A stretch of DNA of 64,000 nucleotides. Source: Arenibacter latericius DSM 15913 (GTDB lineage: Bacteria > Bacteroidota > Bacteroidia > Flavobacteriales > Flavobacteriaceae). The stretch spans positions 62,001 through 126,000 of the forward strand of contig NZ_AUKX01000003.1 of the NCBI RefSeq assembly GCF_000424985.1, given 5' to 3'. This document shows, piece after piece, positions 15,742 through 26,005 of this stretch. Numbering within the stretch: position 1 is the first letter of the stretch; each line of letters starts with the position of its first letter. Made by a program: the position numbers and the translations under genes. The notes beneath the pieces were generated by a model that was not told the DNA's origin, did no database searches, and saw only the letters and a list, made by a program, of their open reading frames with translations.

Positions 15742-18700
15742 ATGAAAATACCATCCTTTAAAAGGCCTAGAGTCAGTTACCTGACTATAGCGTCTATTAT
15801 CTTTTTCTTGCTTTTTTTTACAAATGTTAATGCCTTTAATACACATGATGAAAATGAACCTCTAAATAAGGTTTTAATAAAAGAACAGAACACACTTAGT
15901 GGAACTGTTTTGGACGAATCCGGAATGCCTTTACCTGGTGCCAGTGTACAAGCCAAAGGGACTACGGTAGGTGTTGTCTCTGATTTTGATGGTAATTTCG
16001 AAATTGAACTTCCTTCTGCTGTTAATGAGGTAGTTGTTTCTTATATAGGGTATAAAACGCAACAAATTAATATTGAAGGTAAGACAACCATAACTGTTAA
16101 CATGGTGCCAGATGCCGCAGCGTTAGACGAGATTATTGTTGTTGGTTATGGTACACTATCTAAGAAAAGAGTTACAGGTGCTGTTGCATCCATCTCTCCA
16201 GAAACAATCGCAGATATACCTGTAATAAGTGCAGAAAATGCAATAGTAGGTCAGGTTGCAGGGGTACAGGTTCAAGAAACTTCTGGGGAGCCAGGGTCTA
16301 GTCCAAACATAAGAGTACGTGGTTCTGGTTCCATATCTGCAGGTAATGACCCCTTGTTTGTTGTAGACGGTATTCCTATCTCAAAAAACCTAACTACTTT
16401 GGGGATACAAGGCGACTTAGAAAGAAGAGGTGGATCCTTTCAAGCTCCTCCAGTAAACCCATTAGCAACTATAAATCCAAATGATATAGCTTCTATTGAA
16501 ATTTTAAAAGACGCTTCTGCAGCTGCAATTTATGGCTCTAGAGGAGGTAATGGTGTTGTTTTAATTACTACCAAAAGAGGGGTGACTTCCGATGAAGGTG
16601 TTTTCTCATTTGATTCTTTTTACAGTCTGCAAGATGTTGCTAATAGAGTGGACTTAATGAATGCTAGTGAATTAATAGATTATACTAGAGATGCTAGGAA
16701 TAATGCTTATTTGCAGGATGTTCCAGGAGCTTCAATAAATGATCCTATTGGATTGGGCGACAGGGGAAATACGAGTTATGAAATGCCTAATTCTTTTATT
16801 AATTGGGACGGAACTGACACAGATTGGCAAGATTTAATTTTTAAAACAGGATATACACAGAGCTATAATCTTTCCTACAGCTCTCCTTTAAAGAATAAGA
16901 CTAGTTACCATGCATCTGGAGGGTATTTTAAGCAAGAAGGAGTAATCCCTCAATCAAGTTTTGAAAGGTATAATTTAATGTTGAATTTAAATTCTCAAGT
17001 AAGCGAAAAGCTTAATTTGGATTTAAAGATTGCTCCAACTATAACAGAAAATCAAAGGCAGCCAGCTTCTGCCCCCTATTTTGCAAGACCCCCAGGGATA
17101 GTTTATTCTGCCTTGGTTCATTCACCAACCGTAAAACCATATAATGTGGATGGTACCTATAACCAAACAGATAATCAATCTCATTTAGGAGGAAATACTA
17201 CTTCTGCAAGTAACCCATTAGCAATAATAGATGCTGTAGATGACAAATTATTTCAGTTTCAGACAAGAGCATCTTTAGGATTATCTTACGAAATACATCC
17301 GGATTTTACTTTTAAAACTTTTGGAGGCACCTATATAAACCTCTACAATAGAGATTTTTATAGAGCCAATACGCTTCTTTTTAGAGAAGCTACAGAAGGG
17401 GAGTCTTACGCACAGGCCTCTTCATCTACAGAAATAAATTGGCTTTGGGAAAACACGCTAAATTGGGAAAAAGAGCTTGGAGTACATTATTTTAATGCTA
17501 TTGCAGGTTATACCGCTCAAAAAGATAATATCAGTATTAAGCAGGTACAAGCAGATAATTTTCCAGACGATTTGGTAACGACTATTAGTGGAGGACAAGT
17601 ATTTGCTGGAAATTCGGTGAGAGAGCAATGGTCCTTGGTTTCTGCCTTGTTTAGGTTGAATTATAGTTATGATGATAAGTATTTGTTTACAGGAACCTTA
17701 CGTTCAGATAAGTCGTCCCGTTTTGGGAAGAATAATCAAACGGGGTATTTTCCATCATTCTCTTTAGGATGGAGAGTAAACGAGGAAGAGTTTTTAAAAT
17801 CTGTTGATGCTATTTCAGAATTGAAATTGAGGTTTAGTTGGGGAGAAACAGGGAATTTCGAAATCCCTAATTATGGTGCAATTGGTCTGCTTTCACCAAA
17901 TAACTACAACTATAGTGGAAATGAAGCAAATGGGTTAATACAATCAACTATTCCAAACCCAGAATTAACTTGGGAGAAATCTGTACAAACAAACGTAGGG
18001 TTAGAACTTGGTTTTATTGATAATAGAATATTCCTTTTGGCTGATTATTATAGAACAATTACTTCAGATTTACTTTTAAATGTAGGAATTTCTTCAGTTT
18101 CTGGTTTCGAAACTACGCTACAGAATATTGGGGAAGTGAAAAACGAAGGATTTGAATTAGCGCTGAAAAGTAGAAATCTTGTAGGTGATTTTACCTGGGA
18201 AACTGATGTTAATTTCTCTACTAATAAAAACGAGGTGCTATCTCTAAACCAAAAAGGGGAGCCTATATTCTCCTCGGGTAGTGCAGGAATTAGACATATC
18301 ACTAGGATAGGTGACCCAATTGGAAGTTATTACGGGTATGTTGTTGATGGAATTTATCAAAACGAACAAGATATTGCTAGTGCTCCAGAGGATACACAGG
18401 CACCTAATCCTGCGCCAGGAGATTTTAAGTTTAAAGACATAGATGGTGATGGAAAAATTACCCCTAATGATAGAACGGTAACGGGAAGTTACTTCCCTGA
18501 TTTCACTTGGGGTATCACCAATAGGTTTGGATATAAAGGATTCGATTTTAGTTTTTTAATACAAGGAGTAGAAGGTAACGAAATCTTAAACCTTACCTCA
18601 AGACACTTAAAAAACGGAGAAGCGAATTTTAATTCGTATGCTGTTTTTAATAACAGATGGAGATCGGAGGCCGAACCTGGTAATGGAAGTGTTCCACGGG

Positions 18701-19008
18701 CAGATAGACTTTCTGGAAACCATGGTAACAATAATAGGCCCTCATCTTTTCAGGTAGAAGATGGTTCGTTTATTAGGTTGCGAAACATGACCCTTGGTTA
18801 CACCTTCCCAGCTAAAGAGGCTTTTGGCTCTTCTATTAAAAAATTAAGATTTTATATTACGGGAACTAATCTATTTACTAATACGGATTATCTAGGGTTT
18901 AACCCCGAGGTAAGTAATAGGCCAAATAGTAGTTTAACTCCTGGCGAAGATTATGGAGCTTATCCTTTGACAACGTCATATACATTAGGTGTAAATCTTT
19001 CTTTCTAA
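15742..19008 (+). CDS. SusC/RagA-family TonB-linked outer-membrane transporter (pair 1)
   Basis: This 1088-residue SusC-type channel imports oligomers bound by its SusD partner. Order of parts: signal segment (residues 13-31), carboxypeptidase-regulatory-like domain (51-122, LSGTVLDESGMPLPGASV), TonB-box-like EIIVVGYG (130-137), plug domain (about 142-275, with PLFVVDGIPI and SAAAIYGSRGGNGVVLITTK), then the 22-strand barrel ending TSYTLGVNLSF. Length is normal. It is followed 17 nt later by its susD. No sugar-degrading enzyme, sigma/anti-sigma pair or hybrid sensor is adjacent, so the substrate is unknown. Confidence 0.93.
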   Translation: MKIPSFKRPRVSYLTIASIIFFLLFFTNVNAFNTHDENEPLNKVLIKEQNTLSGTVLDESGMPLPGASVQAKGTTVGVVSDFDGNFEIELPSAVNEVVVSYIGYKTQQINIEGKTTITVNMVPDAAALDEIIVVGYGTLSKKRVTGAVASISPETIADIPVISAENAIVGQVAGVQVQETSGEPGSSPNIRVRGSGSISAGNDPLFVVDGIPISKNLTTLGIQGDLERRGGSFQAPPVNPLATINPNDIASIEILKDASAAAIYGSRGGNGVVLITTKRGVTSDEGVFSFDSFYSLQDVANRVDLMNASELIDYTRDARNNAYLQDVPGASINDPIGLGDRGNTSYEMPNSFINWDGTDTDWQDLIFKTGYTQSYNLSYSSPLKNKTSYHASGGYFKQEGVIPQSSFERYNLMLNLNSQVSEKLNLDLKIAPTITENQRQPASAPYFARPPGIVYSALVHSPTVKPYNVDGTYNQTDNQSHLGGNTTSASNPLAIIDAVDDKLFQFQTRASLGLSYEIHPDFTFKTFGGTYINLYNRDFYRANTLLFREATEGESYAQASSSTEINWLWENTLNWEKELGVHYFNAIAGYTAQKDNISIKQVQADNFPDDLVTTISGGQVFAGNSVREQWSLVSALFRLNYSYDDKYLFTGTLRSDKSSRFGKNNQTGYFPSFSLGWRVNEEEFLKSVDAISELKLRFSWGETGNFEIPNYGAIGLLSPNNYNYSGNEANGLIQSTIPNPELTWEKSVQTNVGLELGFIDNRIFLLADYYRTITSDLLLNVGISSVSGFETTLQNIGEVKNEGFELALKSRNLVGDFTWETDVNFSTNKNEVLSLNQKGEPIFSSGSAGIRHITRIGDPIGSYYGYVVDGIYQNEQDIASAPEDTQAPNPAPGDFKFKDIDGDGKITPNDRTVTGSYFPDFTWGITNRFGYKGFDFSFLIQGVEGNEILNLTSRHLKNGEANFNSYAVFNNRWRSEAEPGNGSVPRADRLSGNHGNNNRPSSFQVEDGSFIRLRNMTLGYTFPAKEAFGSSIKKLRFYITGTNLFTNTDYLGFNPEVSNRPNSSLTPGEDYGAYPLTTSYTLGVNLSF

Positions 19009-19025
19009 TTTAAAAACAAATCAAA

Positions 19026-20420
19026 ATGAAAAATATATTTATACTGTTAATAACAATTGTCGTATTAAGCTCTTGTAGTGATGATTTTACCGATTTAGCA
19101 CCTATTTCTAATAGAAACGAAGCTGATTTTTATACTACAGAAAATGACTTTGTTTCGGCGATAAACGCAAGTTATGCGGGCTTACAAAAAAATGGTGTAT
19201 ATGGTCGCGGCTATTGGACCATGTTTGAAATGAGAGGCGACAACACGGATCAAGGACCAGATGCAACTGGTTTAGCAAGACAATTTGCCGAGATTAATGC
19301 GTTTACAGAAGATCCTCTAAACGAGCAGATAACTTCTGCATGGACAGACTCCTACGCTGTGATTGCTAATTGCAATGTCATTTTAGAAAGAATAGAGGGA
19401 GTAGAAATGAATGCCGATATTAAAAACAGGATTATTGGTGAAGCGCTATTTTTAAGGTCATTAATGTATTACCACCTAGCTGTGGCTTTTGGGAACATTC
19501 CATTACAAGTAACTCCATTTACACCAGGAGAAGAATTAACCCAAGTAGATGCCAATGTGGTTTTTACACAGTTAGTCTCAGATTTGGAAATGGCGGAAAG
19601 TAATTTAGCCGTCTCTTATGCTGCTGGGGATAAAGGTAGAGCTACTAAAGGTGCAGCGGCAACTTTACTAGCAAAGGTTTTATTGACTATGGATAAAAAA
19701 CCTGATGCAGAAACTGTACTGCGAAGAATTATAGGCAGTTATGGATATGAATTACTTGATAATTATTCAGCACTATGGGGTGCCGCAAATGAAAATAATA
19801 AAGAATCTATTTTTGAAGTAGAATTTATAAGCGGTGGTATTGGCCAAGGAAGTGCCTTTACTAATGATTTTTCTCCTAGTGCATTTCTACAGACAGGACA
19901 GGGTTTTGGTAGAAATAGGCCCACTGCAGAAATGGAAAATTCTTATGTGGATGGGGATTTAAGGTTTGCTCCTTCTATGGGAACAAGTTGGGTGAATTCT
20001 GTTGGGGAAACAATTATTCAAAATTATATTACAAAATTTGAAAGTGATCCTCCAACCGAAAATGATTCCGATATAAACTTTGTTGTTTTTAGATATGCTG
20101 ATGTTCTTTTAATGCTAGCAGAAGCTATAGGCGAGTCTAGTGAAGCCTATGATTTAATAAACGAAGTAAGAGATAGAGCGGGTTTAGACGGTATTGACGC
20201 AACTACACCTGGCACTTTCGAAGAGAAATTACTAGAAGAGAGACAGGTGGAATTAGCTTTCGAAAACCATAGGTGGGCAGACCTAAGAAGATTTGGAGTT
20301 GCTGCCCAAAAGGTGAACGAAGCAGAACCATTTATTTCAGCAGCATCGGTAAGAGAATTATTTTATATACCACAGAGAGAAATGGATATCAATAAGAACT
20401 TTGTTCAAAACTCAAATTAA
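19026..20420 (+). CDS. RagB/SusD-family outer-membrane lipoprotein (pair 1)
   Basis: This is the surface lid protein that binds substrate over the SusC channel. The 464-residue protein begins with a lipoprotein signal whose lipobox is LSSC (C17), followed by acidic SDDFTDLAP. It shows SusD features: a TPR-rich helical core with AEALFLRSLMYYHLAVAFGNIPL, and the C-terminal LEERQVELAFENHRWADLRRFG typical of RagB/SusD. Length is usual. It is co-transcribed with the SusC gene and followed by a strong terminator, so the operon has just two genes. Confidence 0.93.
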   Translation: MKNIFILLITIVVLSSCSDDFTDLAPISNRNEADFYTTENDFVSAINASYAGLQKNGVYGRGYWTMFEMRGDNTDQGPDATGLARQFAEINAFTEDPLNEQITSAWTDSYAVIANCNVILERIEGVEMNADIKNRIIGEALFLRSLMYYHLAVAFGNIPLQVTPFTPGEELTQVDANVVFTQLVSDLEMAESNLAVSYAAGDKGRATKGAAATLLAKVLLTMDKKPDAETVLRRIIGSYGYELLDNYSALWGAANENNKESIFEVEFISGGIGQGSAFTNDFSPSAFLQTGQGFGRNRPTAEMENSYVDGDLRFAPSMGTSWVNSVGETIIQNYITKFESDPPTENDSDINFVVFRYADVLLMLAEAIGESSEAYDLINEVRDRAGLDGIDATTPGTFEEKLLEERQVELAFENHRWADLRRFGVAAQKVNEAEPFISAASVRELFYIPQREMDINKNFVQNSN

Positions 20421-20429
20421 TATCAACTT

Positions 20430-20470
20430 AATTGGTCGCCACTAGTAATATGTGGCGACCAATTTTATTT
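20430..20470 (+). terminator. Terminator of SusC/SusD operon 1
   Basis: AATTGGTCGCCAC (20430-20442) pairs perfectly with GTGGCGACCAATT (20452-20464) around a 9-nt loop, followed by TTATTTTT. It is 10 nt after the susD stop. Confidence 0.92.
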
Positions 20471-20744
20471 TTCTCCGATCACAATCACATTTATCATACC
20501 AGTTTATGAAAAATTAAGCGGTGATGGAATGGTATAATGTTAAATGATAACAGTGCGCACCAAGAATTGTTAACACTTATAAATTGAACGGTTTTGCTGG
20601 GAGATGTGCCTATATTTCTTATAGATTGTAGGGTCTAGAATCGAGAAAAATAATTAAAAAACTACATATAATTAGAATAAAACGGATTGGTCATGTCCTA
20701 TATCATGACAGGATTATAACTGAGAGTCCGTACTTTTATTCTTT

Positions 20745-20833
20745 TCTCGATAATCGAGATTTAAATGCTCCGAGGCTTGCCTCGAAATCAATATGTTTTT
20801 TTTCTTTTAATGCCTTGTGGGCTTGCCCCGAGG
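20745..20833. repeat. Cluster of three small hairpins (REP-like)
   Basis: Three inverted repeats follow each other: TCTCGA-TAA-TCGAGA (20745-20759, taking the inner 3-nt loop), CGAGGC-TT-GCCTCG (20771-20784), and CCTTG-T-GGGC-TT-GCCC-CGAGG (20813-20833). The last two share the apex GGC-TT-GCC. They lie in the 448-nt gap before the DASS gene, the last one ending 35 nt before its start codon. They may be a dispersed palindromic repeat or a structured leader. Confidence 0.6.
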
Positions 20834-20868
20834 TAGTTTACTTTTAAATTGCTTACAAGATAGATAAA

Positions 20869-22299
20869 ATGACCAATCCCAAAAAAACCTTGGCCTTGAT
20901 CTTAGGCCCCTTATCTTTTTTTGCCTTAACCTTTTTAGATACCCCAAAAGGAATGTCCGAAAGTGCATTTTTAATGATGGGAGTAACTATATGGATGGCT
21001 ATATGGTGGGTTACAGAAGCCGTTCCTATTGCGGTAACAGCACTATTACCCTTAGTTCTATTTCCCATTTCTGGCATAATGAAGGTAGAAGATACTACGG
21101 CTGTTTATGGTGATAAATATGTGTTTCTATATCTGGGAGGATTTTTTATAGCGATCGCTATAGAGAAGTGGAACCTCCATAGACGTATGGCGTTACATAT
21201 AATTAAAATGATTGGCACCAATATATATCGGGTAATCCTCGGTTTTATGATCGCTACTGCCTTTTTATCTATGTGGATATCCAATACCGCTACATCGGTT
21301 ATGATGTTGCCTATAGGGATGTCTATTGTGTCTCAATTAAAGGATAACCCTACGACTGTTGAAAATGAGAATGCTATTTTCGGAAAAGCGTTAATGCTAG
21401 GAATAGCCTATTCGGCATCTATTGGCGGAATTGCAACTTTAATTGGTACTCCCCCTAACTTAGTGATGGCGGGATTTGTTGAGAAAACATACGGCGTTGA
21501 AATTACTTTTTTCCAATGGTTTAAGTTTGGATTGCCTGTTTCGATACTATTATTGGTTATTGCATGGCTCTATTTAACTCGCGTAGCCTTTAAGTTTAAA
21601 CAAAAGGAATTTCCTGGGGGTAAACAAGAAATTAACCGACTTATAAAGGAGTTGGGACCAATGCAATTTGAAGAGAAGATTGTACTAGTGGTATTTGTAC
21701 TTACTGCCTTTTGCTGGATTACCCGCTCTTTTATTTTACAAGCATTAATTCCAGGAATAGATGATACAATCATTGCTATGAGTGCAGCAATCATTTTATT
21801 TATCTTACCTACAAAAAACAAACGAAATAGAATAATCACTTGGGAAGATGCTGTTAAAATACCATGGGGAATTATATTGTTGTTTGGTGGAGGACTAGCT
21901 TTGGCGGCAGGTTTTCAAATAACGGGATTAGCAGTATGGCTTGGTAGTCAAATAGATTTGTTAATAGGAGTTTCTCTTTTCTTACTGGTCTTTATAATAA
22001 TAATATCCGTTAACTTTTTAACTGAAGTAACTTCTAACCTCGCTACAACAGCTATGTTATTACCTATTTTAGCTCCAATAGCATTAACCTTAAATGTAGA
22101 TCCATTTATATTGATCATAGCGACCACAACTGCTGCATCCTGTGCTTTTATGCTCCCTGTTGCAACGCCACCAAATGCAGTTGTTTTTGGTTCTGGCTAT
22201 TTACGAATAATTGATATGATAAGGGCTGGGTTTTGGATGAATGTAATCTCCATAATAATTCTAAGTTTTATGGTTTACTATATACTCCCTTTAGTTTAG
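20869..22299 (+). CDS. DASS/SLC13-family sodium:anion symporter
   Basis: The 476-residue membrane protein belongs to the divalent anion:sodium symporter family, importing dicarboxylates, citrate or sulfate. Two Ser-Asn-Thr-like motifs mark the substrate and sodium sites of the inverted repeat: MWISNTATSVMMLP (about residues 138-151) and LTEVTSNLATTAMLLP (about 384-399), each near the family's LIGTPPNLV and VATPPNAVVFG loops. ALLPLVLFPISGIM near the start is also typical. The anion cannot be told from the sequence. The gene is alone, preceded by the hairpin cluster. Confidence 0.92.
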   Translation: MTNPKKTLALILGPLSFFALTFLDTPKGMSESAFLMMGVTIWMAIWWVTEAVPIAVTALLPLVLFPISGIMKVEDTTAVYGDKYVFLYLGGFFIAIAIEKWNLHRRMALHIIKMIGTNIYRVILGFMIATAFLSMWISNTATSVMMLPIGMSIVSQLKDNPTTVENENAIFGKALMLGIAYSASIGGIATLIGTPPNLVMAGFVEKTYGVEITFFQWFKFGLPVSILLLVIAWLYLTRVAFKFKQKEFPGGKQEINRLIKELGPMQFEEKIVLVVFVLTAFCWITRSFILQALIPGIDDTIIAMSAAIILFILPTKNKRNRIITWEDAVKIPWGIILLFGGGLALAAGFQITGLAVWLGSQIDLLIGVSLFLLVFIIIISVNFLTEVTSNLATTAMLLPILAPIALTLNVDPFILIIATTTAASCAFMLPVATPPNAVVFGSGYLRIIDMIRAGFWMNVISIIILSFMVYYILPLV

Positions 22300-22478
22300 A
22301 AAGTAGCAATCCCATAATTAATTATAGCAGACAAAACCACCTAGGATAATATAATATATAGGGCATTTCCTATGCTATAAGGCTGATACTTGTGATAGCC
22401 TCTATAAAAAGAGAAATGGACCAATTCTAATTAAACCTAATTTTCACTGCTAGGTTAAATCAGTAATTGGCCCTTATC

Positions 22479-23639
22479 TTATCCTTGTTTTTTTAATTTC
22501 AATTTAATTTTGATCTGTAACGCAATTAGAATCGCTATAAAACAGACTAAGGCGATCATAAAAAGCCATTTTATTTCTGGCATAATCGCATCTATACCGC
22601 CGCCATAAACAGCTGCTTTTCTAAATCCGCTTAAGAATTGAGTTAAAGGAATGTATTGCGCTATATGGGCAATTGCGTCTGGCATCGCCATGGTAGGCCA
22701 TGTAAATCCACTCAATACAAAAGCCGGGGTAGAAATTACCATTAATAGCTCCGTAGCTTTTAATTGATTGGGGATCATCACTGAAAATAACATCCCAATC
22801 ATCATAGAAGCGATACTTAGTAGTGCTACCAATATAAACATTGCAGGGTTGTATATATCCGCATCTATATTAAAGAATGGGATAAACCGACTAACAATAA
22901 GCCACATCACGGGTATAAATAATAGAAATGGGGTCGATTTTACGGCTACATGGTAAATGGATAACCGATTTACATCTATAAGCTTAGAGAAATATCCGTC
23001 TTCAAAATCCCTAGCAAAGACTAGGGCCATAGCTAAGAAAATAACCTGCTGCATGATACCGCCCAAAAGGCCTGGAAGCATAAAACTCACATAGTTTCCT
23101 GTAGAGTTATAAAGCTTATTAAAATTGATCTTAAATGGCTCATAGGATTTGGCTGCAACTTCTGGTGCTAGTCCTTGCTTTTGTAGGCCAGATATTTCAA
23201 TACCCGCATTTAAGGTCAATAGTACGGATTGGATATTTACACTAGCCGTATTTGCGTTCAATATATTCCCCATATTTAGGTCTACCCTAATTTCTGGATA
23301 TCGTTTTTGAAGTAGATCCGCTTCAAAATTAGAAGGGATAGTAATAACGGCCGCATAACCCATATGAGGCATCTCCTGGGCAATATTCCCAGCAAGGGGT
23401 CTAATATCGCTGACCAATAACACTTCATTATCGTCAAAGGCATCTATCACCATGTCCGAAGCAGGACTGTTGTCCTGATCGATGATTACAATAGGAAGGT
23501 CCAACACTTTTGCCTGCTGATAAACAAACCCAAACATAAGTCCGTATAAAATAGGCGCACCAAAGAATATGGCCATAACCACATCATTAGAAAATATGCG
23601 TCGGAACTCCTCTTTTACCAAATGGATAAATTGCTTCAT
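22479..23639 (-). CDS. ABC-2 type permease of an efflux system (YhhJ/YbhR-like)
   Basis: The 386-residue protein has one N-terminal TM segment (about 20-40), a large extracytoplasmic domain with VIIDQDNSPAS, and five C-terminal TM segments including the ABC-2 loop LLMVISTPAFVLSGFTWP. It belongs to the YbhS/YbhR/YhhJ export permease group. It ends a three-gene operon after TolC and HlyD genes. Related operons usually encode an ABC ATPase and often two permeases; here there is one permease and no ATPase, so the motor must be encoded elsewhere or the set is reduced. Confidence 0.88.
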   Translation of the reverse strand: MKQFIHLVKEEFRRIFSNDVVMAIFFGAPILYGLMFGFVYQQAKVLDLPIVIIDQDNSPASDMVIDAFDDNEVLLVSDIRPLAGNIAQEMPHMGYAAVITIPSNFEADLLQKRYPEIRVDLNMGNILNANTASVNIQSVLLTLNAGIEISGLQKQGLAPEVAAKSYEPFKINFNKLYNSTGNYVSFMLPGLLGGIMQQVIFLAMALVFARDFEDGYFSKLIDVNRLSIYHVAVKSTPFLLFIPVMWLIVSRFIPFFNIDADIYNPAMFILVALLSIASMMIGMLFSVMIPNQLKATELLMVISTPAFVLSGFTWPTMAMPDAIAHIAQYIPLTQFLSGFRKAAVYGGGIDAIMPEIKWLFMIALVCFIAILIALQIKIKLKLKKQG

Positions 23640-23648
23640 GGGTAGGGT

Positions 23649-24602
23649 TTATTTAAGAAGTACAGTTGCATTAATAAAGAACTGCTGTTCCTGTGATGTG
23701 TTTTCGGGAACCAATTTTAGTTCGTATATGGCCTCATCTAATTTATATAAGGGAGAGGTGCTGGTAATATCTGCATACCTAGGCAACTGCTTAATGGCTG
23801 TAATTTTAGAAGGACTCTCTTCATTGGTATATGGATTCACTACGGTAAGGGTTTGCCCAACTTTATAATCATATATCTTAGATTCGCTAACGGTAAACCT
23901 GTAATAAACCGTATTAGTCTGGTAGCCATTAAAAAGGGTATACCCAGGGCTTGCCAGCTCACCTGGATTTAAAGTAATGGTCTCTATAGACATATCTGTA
24001 GGTGCAATGATATATTTCTCATCGGCAGCTATCAGTACTTCTTTTTTAGCACCTTCTGCTCTATCTAACTGCCCCTTGGCTTGTGCCAAAAGCTCTTGGC
24101 GCGTCCCTACAGTAACTTCTTGTTGCTTAGCTTCTACAGCCTTTAATTGTGCCCTGGCCATGTCTACCTTCATCTGTGTTTCTTCAAACGCTTGGGCGGT
24201 AACCAAAGAATCTTTATACATAGCAGTTATTCGTTTTAAAGATTCCTCTGCAAACTTCAATTGAGCCTTACTAGCTTCAACCTGACTCTTTATCTGCTCC
24301 AATTGTTCTGTAGTAGCTCCGTTATTGGCCATGTTCAATTGTCCTTGAGCGGCGAGGACGGCTCCATCTGCCTGAAACAGCTTTGCACCTATTTCGGGTA
24401 CGTCTATGAGCGCTAAGGTGTCCCCTTTCTTTACTTTTTGTCCTTCGGAAACATATACTTCAGCTATACGCCCCGCCAACTTACTACTTATGGAGAGCGT
24501 CTCAAACTTTACTTTTCCCCTTAGGTCGGTAATTTCTTTGTTACTGTTGCAACCGATTAAAAGTAAAGCGGCAAAACATCCTATGAATATTGATTTATGC
24601 AT
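23649..24602 (-). CDS. HlyD-family membrane-fusion lipoprotein
   Basis: This periplasmic adaptor links the inner-membrane permease to the TolC channel. The 317-residue protein has a lipobox LLIGC (C18), a biotinyl-lipoyl-like hairpin half (SKLAGRIAEVYVSEGQKVKKGDTLALID, about 38-65 in pieces), a long coiled-coil rich in Q, A and E (about 75-200), the second lipoyl half (IIAPTDMSIETITLNPGE) and a C-terminal beta domain. It lies 9 nt upstream of the permease gene and 32 nt after the TolC gene, so the three are surely one operon. Confidence 0.9.
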   Translation of the reverse strand: MHKSIFIGCFAALLLIGCNSNKEITDLRGKVKFETLSISSKLAGRIAEVYVSEGQKVKKGDTLALIDVPEIGAKLFQADGAVLAAQGQLNMANNGATTEQLEQIKSQVEASKAQLKFAEESLKRITAMYKDSLVTAQAFEETQMKVDMARAQLKAVEAKQQEVTVGTRQELLAQAKGQLDRAEGAKKEVLIAADEKYIIAPTDMSIETITLNPGELASPGYTLFNGYQTNTVYYRFTVSESKIYDYKVGQTLTVVNPYTNEESPSKITAIKQLPRYADITSTSPLYKLDEAIYELKLVPENTSQEQQFFINATVLLK

Positions 24603-24634
24603 AATTTTTTTATTTGATATTGTTGTCAGTAATA

Positions 24635-26005
24635 TTAAAAAGTTAGTTGTCCCTTGGCGTATAATAACTCAATGGCTGCCTTTCGCTCATTATAATACGA
24701 CTTTTGTAGATTGAACTTTGCTTTTTCTACCTCTGTAAGGGCATCCAATACTTCATTAACCGTGGTAAGTCCGTTTTTGTACTGCTTATTGGTAAGCTCG
24801 TAATTGGCTTCGGCTAAATCTACTTCCTGTTGGGACATAAGGCTGGTTTCCTTGGCGGATTGTAAGGATAGTTGAGCTATGGTAATGCTTAACTGAATCA
24901 ACTCCTCGGCCTCATTAATCTGTTCCCTATATTTTAGTCCTTCTATCTTGGTTTGGTCACTTTTCAGTTTAGAAACAAATCCATCAAAAACATTCCATTT
25001 AGCTCCAACACCAACATACCATTTTGGCTCTAAAAGGGAGAGGTCGTCCTCTATAAATTCGTAATGTCCTTTTAAGGCAATCTTGGGAATAAAATTATTC
25101 CTTTCCATTTTAGATTTATAGGAAGTGGCCAGTTCTGCCTCCTCTAAGGCATTAATTTCCTTACGTTTTTTACTTTCCATTGTTTCGTTGATAGGAAATG
25201 GCAGTAAATCTGGCTGTAGATTGCTTAAAAACTCTTGAGACGCACCCGTGTATTGTTGTAATACCGCGATAACCAATTTTTGTTGGTTTTGGGCATCCAA
25301 TTTCTTTGTCGCTAATTTTTGCTTGGCAAGATTTAGTTTTTGTCGGTCAATAGGGGTTGCCAGACCATTTTTTATGGCTGTGGACACAAACTTATCCTGC
25401 TTTTCTAAATACTGGTCCATGCTTTTTAAAACCTCTTCCGATCTTATGGCCAACCCCAATTTATCATATAGGTCTATAGTCTTAAGAACTATTTTATCTT
25501 CCTCTATTTTATTGGTGATTTCCAAAGATTTATATTTGTGCTTACTTGCCTTTACAGCGTTGCTAACCTGAAACCCACTAAAAAGAATCCAATCTACGTC
25601 TACAGAAGATTTTAAGATATTCTTCTTCTGAAGTGGAGGAATGTCGGTCAGGGGAATTCCCTCAGGAAAGGGAGCATTAAACGGAACTCCAATAGCTTCT
25701 TTAATAAGCAGTTTTTGAGTACCCACTAGTAGCGATTCCATATCCTCATTAAACGTAATATCATCGTTTAAACGGGTATAGCTACCGTTGAGGTAGATTT
25801 TTGGGAGCAACGTATTTCTAGCCGTTTTAGTTTCTAAACGAGCTTGCTCCATATTTAGGTTATTTACCTTAATGGTACTGTTCTTGGCTTTCGCCTCAGT
25901 AATCAAAAGCTGTAATTCTTCACTAAGATTTTGAGCGTAAAGACTGCCTCCTAGGGTAAATGTAAATACAAATAGCAGGGTAAGTAAACGTATTGCCTTA
26001 TTCAT
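24635..26005 (-). CDS. TolC-family outer-membrane efflux channel
   Basis: The 456-residue protein has a signal peptide (residues 1-24, ending LYAQ) and two tandem OEP repeats of long helices with short beta strands. Conserved marks include TARNTLLPKIYLNGSY and the late ANYELTNKQYKNGLTTVNEVLDA, the classic TolC second-repeat wording. It forms the outer-membrane exit of a tripartite pump with the adjoining HlyD and ABC-2 proteins. It is the first structural gene of the operon, 115 nt downstream of a Crp/Fnr-type regulator on the same strand. Confidence 0.92.
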   Translation of the reverse strand: MNKAIRLLTLLFVFTFTLGGSLYAQNLSEELQLLITEAKAKNSTIKVNNLNMEQARLETKTARNTLLPKIYLNGSYTRLNDDITFNEDMESLLVGTQKLLIKEAIGVPFNAPFPEGIPLTDIPPLQKKNILKSSVDVDWILFSGFQVSNAVKASKHKYKSLEITNKIEEDKIVLKTIDLYDKLGLAIRSEEVLKSMDQYLEKQDKFVSTAIKNGLATPIDRQKLNLAKQKLATKKLDAQNQQKLVIAVLQQYTGASQEFLSNLQPDLLPFPINETMESKKRKEINALEEAELATSYKSKMERNNFIPKIALKGHYEFIEDDLSLLEPKWYVGVGAKWNVFDGFVSKLKSDQTKIEGLKYREQINEAEELIQLSITIAQLSLQSAKETSLMSQQEVDLAEANYELTNKQYKNGLTTVNEVLDALTEVEKAKFNLQKSYYNERKAAIELLYAKGQLTF

